A stretch of 47,357 nt of DNA, taken from an uncultured Actinomycetes bacterium. Its GTDB lineage: Bacteria; Actinomycetota; Actinomycetes; Nanopelagicales; Nanopelagicaceae. The position numbers and the translations under genes were made by a program. Each line of letters starts with the position of its first letter. The first letter of the stretch is position 1. The DNA is taken from assembly GCA_903827945.1 (NCBI GenBank), contig CAIKKN010000022.1, forward strand, positions 1 to 47,357, written 5' to 3'. Of this stretch, positions 42,330 to 47,357 are shown one piece after another. The notes beneath the pieces were generated by a model. The model saw nothing but the letters and a program-made list of their open reading frames with translations. It was not told where the DNA came from and did no database searches.

Positions 42330-42962
42330 ATGAATATATGGACTGCGCAAGGCGCGATAAATACCTTTGGGCTAGCTGGCATCTATGCAATTCTCTTTTT
42401 AGAGACTGGGTTGCCACTTGTTTTAGGGCTACCGGGTGATTCCCTCCTATTTATTGGCGGGGTTGCAGCCTCTGGAACTGGAACAGCGATTCATCTCAAG
42501 ATTTCAATGGCCGCTCTTGCAATCGGAGCGCCAATTTTCGCCATCGCCGGATCACAACTTGGTCATTGGCTTGGATATAAATACGGCATCAAGCTCTTCC
42601 AAAAAGAAGAGTCAAAATACTTTAATCCATCTCGTCTTCGCACTATGGAAAAGTGGATGGCGAAATATGGTTATGGAAAGATGATTTTCTTAGGTCGATT
42701 CATTCCAATTGTTCGCCACCTTGTAAACCCAGTTGCAGGTATTTTGGAAATGCCTTACAAAAAATTCTTGTACTGGAATGTTATTAGCGCACTCGTTTGG
42801 ACACAGGGATTTATTTGGGGCGGTTACTGGATTGGTGAAAAACTCAAGGGATCAGTTGACCAATACATTGTTCCTATAGTTGCTGTGATTGTTCTTGTTT
42901 CAATTGCGCCAATTATTTGGGAAGTTGTTAAAGAATGGCGCACACGCAAGCACTTGTCGTAA
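42330..42962 (+). CDS. DedA-family membrane protein
   Basis: A 210-residue membrane protein of the DedA/SNARE-associated (PF09335) family. Visible landmarks are ETGLPLVLGLPGDSLL near 28, the amphipathic segment GRFIPIVRHLVNPVAG near 127-142, and three or four C-terminal hydrophobic segments. DedA proteins move lipid carriers or other phospholipids across the cytoplasmic membrane; some recycle undecaprenyl phosphate. The exact substrate cannot be told here. It ends 2 nt from the convergent pyrE stop. Confidence 0.88.
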   Translation: MNIWTAQGAINTFGLAGIYAILFLETGLPLVLGLPGDSLLFIGGVAASGTGTAIHLKISMAALAIGAPIFAIAGSQLGHWLGYKYGIKLFQKEESKYFNPSRLRTMEKWMAKYGYGKMIFLGRFIPIVRHLVNPVAGILEMPYKKFLYWNVISALVWTQGFIWGGYWIGEKLKGSVDQYIVPIVAVIVLVSIAPIIWEVVKEWRTRKHLS

Positions 42963-42964
42963 AT

Positions 42965-43504
42965 CTATAAACCAAGATCAGTAAGTGAATATGCGTACTT
43001 GTATTCAAGTTTATTTTCAGCAAGCAATGGGGCAGCGCCACGTTCAACGATTGTTGCAACTCCAACGACAATTGCGCCGGCTTCGCGAAGTGCTTCAACT
43101 GCTGTCATAACAGAACCGCCAGTGGTGGAAGTGTCTTCCACCGCAAGAACTCGCTTTCCTTTTACATCTGGTCCTTCGATGCGACGTTGAAGTCCATGTG
43201 CTTTCTCTGCTTTGCGCACTACAAACGAATCAAGTTTGCGACCTTGTTGGGCTGCCACATGCATCATTGCTGTCGCTACAGGATCAGCTCCAAGGGTTAA
43301 ACCACCGACTGCTTCGTAATCCCAATCCTTTGTCGTTTCCAACATCACGGCGCCTACAAGTGGCGCAGCTTCGCTATCCAAGGTGATTCTTCGAAGGTCA
43401 ACGTAATAGTCCGCCTCTTTACCCGAGGACAAAATTACTTTTCCGTGAACAACAGCTTTCTTAAGAATTTGGGATTTTAACAATTCAGCGGCATTTGAGG
43501 TCAT
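42965..43504 (-). CDS. pyrE: orotate phosphoribosyltransferase
   Basis: A 179-residue type I phosphoribosyltransferase. The PRPP loop VLAVEDTSTTGGS is at about residues 119-131. The N-terminal region contains LSSGKEADYYVDLR, near residues 25-38, typical of OPRTase, and VVRKAEKAHG carries the flexible-loop lysines. It makes OMP from orotate and PRPP in pyrimidine synthesis. It lies 16 nt downstream of hspR on the same strand, so some expression from the chaperone operon is possible. Confidence 0.93.
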   Translation of the reverse strand: MTSNAAELLKSQILKKAVVHGKVILSSGKEADYYVDLRRITLDSEAAPLVGAVMLETTKDWDYEAVGGLTLGADPVATAMMHVAAQQGRKLDSFVVRKAEKAHGLQRRIEGPDVKGKRVLAVEDTSTTGGSVMTAVEALREAGAIVVGVATIVERGAAPLLAENKLEYKYAYSLTDLGL

Positions 43505-43520
43505 GCCTAAATCCTAGTCG

Positions 43521-43904
43521 CTACTCTTTTGGGTAAACAACGATGGGCTGATGTGCACGTTTTACAAGGCTTTTTGGCGGATTTGCTTCAATGAGAGCAT
43601 CGACCTCGGTACGCAGTTTGGCTACTTCAATTGCCATATTTGCCACTGCATTTTCTAACTCCATGATTCGTTTGATGCCTGCAAGGTTTACACCCTCACC
43701 GACCAGTCGTTGGATATTTCGAAGTGAAGCAATATCAAGAAGTGAATATCGACGGCCTCGTCCGGAAGCTCGTCCTGGTGTAACAAGACCCATTCGATCA
43801 TATTGGCGAAGTGTTTGAGGATGCATACCTGATAACTCAGAAGCAACAGAGATTACATAAACTGCTTCATCCTCTGCGATTTCGTGATCTTCATTCTTTG
43901 TCAT
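43521..43904 (-). CDS. hspR: MerR-family heat-shock repressor HspR
   Basis: A 127-residue protein with a MerR-type winged helix-turn-helix (YVISVASELSGMHPQTLRQY, about 16-35; RRYSLLDIASLRNIQRL) and a short coiled-coil. It is the last member of a dnaK-grpE-dnaJ-hspR operon, the arrangement in which HspR with DnaK as corepressor shuts off the operon through HAIR sites. The expected HAIR operator would lie upstream of dnaK, beyond the break at 46520, and is not in this window. Start codon overlaps dnaJ by 4 nt. Confidence 0.92.
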   Translation of the reverse strand: MTKNEDHEIAEDEAVYVISVASELSGMHPQTLRQYDRMGLVTPGRASGRGRRYSLLDIASLRNIQRLVGEGVNLAGIKRIMELENAVANMAIEVAKLRTEVDALIEANPPKSLVKRAHQPIVVYPKE

Positions 43905-44788
43905 GCTTGTGACCTTTGTTTGAGATCTGAACGGGGGTTAAATTCTTGGGTTGCTTCCGCAAAATCTTCTAGCGCTTTCTTTGCTTTCCCATCGACTCTT
44001 TGTGGGACTTGAACATCAATAGTCACAATCAAATCCCCTTGCTCATGATTTCGCTTGATGCCGTGGCCTTTAATCTTCAACTTCTTGCCATTTGGTGTTC
44101 CTGGGGCTAAACGAACTTTCACTTCTTCACCACTCAGTGTTGGAACAGAAATGTCTGCGCCAAGTGTTGCTTCGGTAAATGTGACTGGGAGAGTCATAAG
44201 TAAATTGTTTTCATCACGTTTGAAAAGTGGATGAGGGGTTACGTGTACAACGACAAAGAGATCTCCTGGTCCTGCTTGGCCAGGTGAACCTCGACCTTTA
44301 AGTTTTATCTTTCCGCCATCTTTAATGCCCGCGGGAATTCGCGTTGTGAATGGTTCGGCGCCAGTGCGAATCGTAATTTCACTTCCATAAACAGAATCAC
44401 GAAAAGAGATACTTGTTTGCGTTTGAAGATCTTGGCCTTTAGATGGGCCGCGTCTTCCACCAAATAAATCTCCGAAAATATCTGCGAAATCTCCACCTTG
44501 TTGGAAACCACTAGGTTGTTGTTGGAAACCGCCACGTGGAATCCCGCCAGCCTTAAAGGAGTTACGCATCTCGTCGTATTCAGCGCGCTTTTTATCATCG
44601 CTCAATACTTCATAGGCCTCGGAGACATCTTTAAACTTCTCTTCAAGCTTCTTATCCCCTTTTGTCTTATCGGGATGAAGCTCTCTCGCTAGTTTGCGAT
44701 ACTGTTTTTTGACGGCATCTAGGCCATCAGATTTTTTGACGCCAAGGATCGCATACAGATCCTTCTCATATAAATCCTTGGCTGCCAT
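43901..44788 (-). CDS. dnaJ: DnaJ/CbpA-type co-chaperone lacking the zinc finger
   Basis: A 295-residue J-domain protein. The J-domain (about 6-70) holds His38-Pro-Asp. A Gly/Phe/Gln-rich linker (GGFQQQPSGFQQGGDF) follows at about 90-105. The two C-terminal substrate-binding subdomains (about 120-280) are next. The four CXXCXGXG zinc repeats of class I DnaJ are absent; the protein has no cysteines at all. It is therefore class II (CbpA-like) in structure although it sits in the dnaK-hspR operon. It stimulates DnaK ATPase and delivers clients. The gap to grpE is 5 nt. Confidence 0.9.
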   Translation of the reverse strand: MAAKDLYEKDLYAILGVKKSDGLDAVKKQYRKLARELHPDKTKGDKKLEEKFKDVSEAYEVLSDDKKRAEYDEMRNSFKAGGIPRGGFQQQPSGFQQGGDFADIFGDLFGGRRGPSKGQDLQTQTSISFRDSVYGSEITIRTGAEPFTTRIPAGIKDGGKIKLKGRGSPGQAGPGDLFVVVHVTPHPLFKRDENNLLMTLPVTFTEATLGADISVPTLSGEEVKVRLAPGTPNGKKLKIKGHGIKRNHEQGDLIVTIDVQVPQRVDGKAKKALEDFAEATQEFNPRSDLKQRSQA

Positions 44789-44793
44789 AACTA

Positions 44794-45300
44794 CTACTCT
44801 GGATCAGCCACTGCTACGCGAGCAGGGCGAATCACTCTCTCTTTGAATTTGTATCCTGGTTGCAAGACCTTTGTAACAGAGGTTTCTTTTACATCAGGTG
44901 AGGTTTCATGCATTAGCGCTTCATGAATTGTTGGATCGAATGCAACATTGATGTCAGAGAACTTGGTTAATCCAAGACGTTCTGTGACCGCATTTAGTTG
45001 ATCAGCAACAGCCTTGAATCCGCCGTTTAATTCACCATGCTCATCTGCGCGCTCAATGTTGTCGAGTATTGGAAGTAACTCTGACATTACAAGTGCGAAA
45101 GCGGCTTCCCGGTCGACGATACGATCGCGATCAACGCGCTTACGGTAATTCGCGTATTCAGCTGTAAGTCTTTGTAGATCTTCTGTTAAAACCGCAAGAG
45201 GATCTTTATCGGCTATGTCGGCTAACGCTTCTTCAACTGCCTTAGAGAGTTCTTCTTCGTTTGAAGAAGAACTCTCGGCAGGATTTTGTGAATCAGTCAT
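44794..45300 (-). CDS. grpE: nucleotide exchange factor GrpE
   Basis: A 168-residue protein. An acidic N-terminus (SSSNEEELSKAVEEALAD) leads into the long coiled-coil with LTAEYANYRKRVDRDR near 48. The beta-wing follows with INVAFDPTIHEALMHE near 120 and VLQPGYKFKERVIRPARVAV near the end. It releases ADP from DnaK. Its start overlaps the dnaK stop by one base (TAATG), indicating coupling. Length is on the short side of the family, but all landmarks are present. Confidence 0.95.
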   Translation of the reverse strand: MTDSQNPAESSSSNEEELSKAVEEALADIADKDPLAVLTEDLQRLTAEYANYRKRVDRDRIVDREAAFALVMSELLPILDNIERADEHGELNGGFKAVADQLNAVTERLGLTKFSDINVAFDPTIHEALMHETSPDVKETSVTKVLQPGYKFKERVIRPARVAVADPE

Positions 45301-46519
45301 TACTCTTCAACAACCTCGGCTTCATCTACGCCATCATGCTTTTCTGATCCAGCAGCGCTATTGGCCGCTGCATCTGCTGATGCATAGAGTGCGGCTCCAA
45401 GTTGTTGTGACAACTCAGATACCTTCTCGGTTGCTGACTTAATACCAGCGAAGTCTGCGCCTTCAAGAAGCTTTTTCAAATCAGCAAGTGCTGCTTCAAC
45501 TTCAGCCTTCTTTTCCGCGTTTTCAGGAGTCGACAACTTCTCGTCATTATCCTTCAAGAACTTCTCTGTTGTGTAAGCAAGTGAATCTCCGGCGTTACGA
45601 ATATCTGCTTCTTCACGACGCTGTTTATCTTCATCGGCGTGTGCTTCTGCATCCTTCATCATGCGCTCGATATCTTCCTTAGAAAGAGCCGAACCGCCTG
45701 TGATAGTCATGGACTGAGACTTTCCAGTTCCTAGATCCTTTGCTGTTACGTGAACAATTCCATTTGCATCAATGTCGAATGTGACTTCAATTTGTGGAAC
45801 TCCACGAGGCGCAGGAGCAATTCCTGTTAGCTCAAACATGCCCAAACGCTTGTTATAGGCTGCCATTTCGCGCTCACCTTGGAAGGCTTGAATCTGCACT
45901 GCTGGCTGATTGTCATCAGCTGTTGTGAAGATTTCAGAACGCTTTGTAGGAATTGTTGTGTTCTTTTCAATGAGCTTTGTCATCACGCCACCCTTAGTTT
46001 CAATACCAAGAGAAAGTGGTGTTACATCGAGTAGAAGCACATCCTTCACTTCACCCTTAAGAACACCAGCTTGGAGCGCTGCACCAACGGCAACAACTTC
46101 ATCTGGGTTTACGCCCTTGTTAGGTTCTTTTCCACCAGTAAGTTCGCGGACGAGGTCCACAACTGCTGGCATACGAGTTGATCCACCAACAAGTACAACG
46201 TGATCGATATCAGCGATTGGAATTCCAGCATCTTTAAGAACGGTTTGGAAAGGCTTCTTTGTGCGTTCAAGTAAATCTGCTGTCATTGCTTGGAATTGAG
46301 CACGTGTAATCGTCTCATCCAAGAACAATGGATTCTTCTCTGAATCAACTGTGATGTATGGAAGGTTGATTGATGTTGATGCGGATGCTGACAATTCGAT
46401 CTTTGCTTTTTCAGAAGCTTCGCGAATACGTTGCATTGCCATCTTGTCTTTTGTTAGATCGATTCCGTTCTTAGATCCAAATGTCTTTACTAAGAAGTCA
46501 ACGAGTGCTTGATCCCAGT
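45300..46519 (-). CDS. dnaK: DnaK, C-terminal two thirds (5' end missing)
   Basis: The frame runs from [11 protein letters not shown], where sequence similarity begins, to the C-terminus. It holds subdomain II of the ATPase domain ([13 protein letters not shown]), the interdomain linker [21 protein letters not shown], the substrate-binding domain and the acidic tail DEAEVVEE. By alignment with known DnaK, about the first 205 residues are lacking, including the phosphate-binding loop. Directly before the DWD codons the sequence reads an in-frame TAG and no longer resembles dnaK. A shorter ORF from an internal ATG at 46442 is not the true start. The break at 46519/46520 is most likely artificial. 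Confidence 0.93.
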
Positions 46520-47318
46520 CCTACCTCACCCAGAAATCCGACAAAGCAACCCACCTCAATCAGATTTCCAACATGTCAACAACGTCCCGCAACCAGAAAC
46601 ACAAGATAACATACCAATTGTAACACCAACTATGGTTCTACCTGCTAGTATTTCTGCACCCACTCTACCAGATGTTGCTCGCCCAGCTTCACCAGCAGCT
46701 TCACCACCAGCTTCACGAACAGAACCACCAGCTTCATCAGCAGCTTCACCAGCAGCTTCACCAGCAGCTTCACCACCAGCTTCACGAACAGCACCAGCAG
46801 CTTCACCAGCAGCTTCACCACCAGCTTCACGAACAGCACCAGCAGCTTCACCAACAGTTCCATCACCAACAGCAGCTACACAACAAAAGACTGACTTGGT
46901 GGATGATGGTTCAAATTCGAACAATCTTTCGAATTTCCAAACCAAACCATTGGTTCCTTCAGAAATTCAAGAAATCACCAACACTCAACCAGCTACACCA
47001 ACAGTGCCAGCTCCAACTGAAGTTCCATCAACAACAGCACCTACACATCAAGAGACCTACTTGGTGGATCAATCGGAAATCCGAAACGGCACACTGGTTA
47101 CCTCAGAAATCCGATATGACCTATCTCTTTCTCCAGAAGTCGGTCTCAGCAACTCTCCTATCCTTTCAGCAACTCCAACAGTTACAGTTTCGCCTACTGT
47201 TACAACTTCAGGACAAATGCAACAGCAAACTGAAAACAGTACTGGGAACGTTTCACAATCACAATCCTCCCAAGGGACTTATTGGGATTTTGGCTTTAAG
47301 TATGCTATTGAAGTTTAA
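46520..47318 (+). CDS. Pro/Ala/Ser/Thr-rich tandem-repeat protein fragment, origin unclear
   Basis: An open plus-strand frame enters from the join at 46520 and ends at 47318. The encoded 265 residues are low-complexity: Pro-rich at first, then [13 protein letters not shown] repeats, then Gln, Thr, Ser and Val-rich sequence, with an aromatic ending [13 protein letters not shown]. It has no membrane segment and no domain I recognise. The composition suggests an extended, possibly secreted or linker-type region. The only start codons are a TTG inside dnaK (46509), which is an accident of the join, and an ATG at 46632 without a ribosome-binding site, so the real N-terminus is probably missing. 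Codon choice (many CCA, ACA) differs from the neighbouring genes. Confidence 0.5.
46768..46857 (+). repeat. 45-nt tandem repeat in the Pro/Ala/Ser-rich ORF
   Basis: Two adjacent 45-nt units (46768-46812 and 46813-46857) are nearly identical and encode 15-residue blocks with [14 protein letters not shown] degenerate third copy lies upstream, in about 46690-46767, and 12-nt GCTTCACCAGCA sub-repeats run throughout. Length variation by slippage is likely. Confidence 0.75.
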
Positions 47319-47357
47319 ACTAATCTTGTACAGCTTTCATGCTTTAGGCTCCAAAGA

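Noticed and set aside
46768-46857. Regular repeats as a possible CRISPR array
   Set aside because: The units are direct, contiguous, in-frame codon repeats with no unique spacers.
46556-46945. Minus-strand ORFs with repeated GEAAGEA or LVKLLVK blocks
   Set aside because: They are the reverse strand of the tandem repeats in the plus-strand Pro/Ala/Ser ORF; repeats without stops leave all frames open by chance.

Overview
This is a stretch of chromosome from a moderately low-GC actinobacterium. The supporting markers are a MurT-GatD lipid II amidation pair, a thymidylate kinase fused to a major-facilitator (MFS) transporter domain, an HspR-type chaperone operon, a K+-independent-type membrane pyrophosphatase, and several genes whose -10 box sits only 6-8 nt before the start codon (leaderless mRNAs). 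Streamlined freshwater actinobacteria of the acI/Nanopelagicales kind fit best, but that placement is inference.

Layout. Positions 1-9820 hold housekeeping genes: a DMT-type transporter, a DEAD-box helicase with a long basic tail, gatD-murT-apt behind tRNA-Thr(CGT), a VOC/glyoxalase-like protein, holB and MFS-tmk. A ParD/RelE-type toxin-antitoxin pair with a perfect operator palindrome follows at 9839-10367. From 10806 to about 19361 lies an A+T-richer surface-glycan island. It holds rfbA, rfbB, a 3,4-ketoisomerase, an aminotransferase and a hexapeptide acetyltransferase, which together suggest a dTDP-3-acetamido-3,6-dideoxyhexose. It also holds GT61 and GT2 glycosyltransferases and a methyltransferase. 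The island ends in two convergent, truncated genes that meet near 18720. topA and hppA follow.

Positions 24688-40725 form a large sugar/polyol catabolic region. The first module has a split transketolase, a divergent SorC-family regulator, an FGGY kinase and a xylose-isomerase-like TIM-barrel protein. The second is a nine-gene minus-strand operon. It encodes a zinc dehydrogenase, a DUF2291 protein, a complete RbsABC-type ABC importer, a fused DhaK-DhaL-type kinase, an RpiB-type isomerase, a TpiA-type isomerase and a second zinc dehydrogenase. Its enzyme set matches the known erythritol/L-threitol route: dehydrogenase, then L-erythrulose kinase, then two isomerases to D-erythrose 4-phosphate. 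The neighbouring transketolase could use that product. A DeoR-family regulator lies upstream, with repeated TTAACAA/TTGTTAA sites around its own gene and the operon promoter.

The right end has an exported alpha/beta hydrolase, dedA, pyrE and the hspR-dnaJ-grpE-dnaK operon. dnaK is cut at 46519/46520, where the sequence changes abruptly to an unrelated Pro/Ala/Ser/Thr-rich tandem-repeat ORF. That join looks like an assembly chimera or a recent rearrangement.
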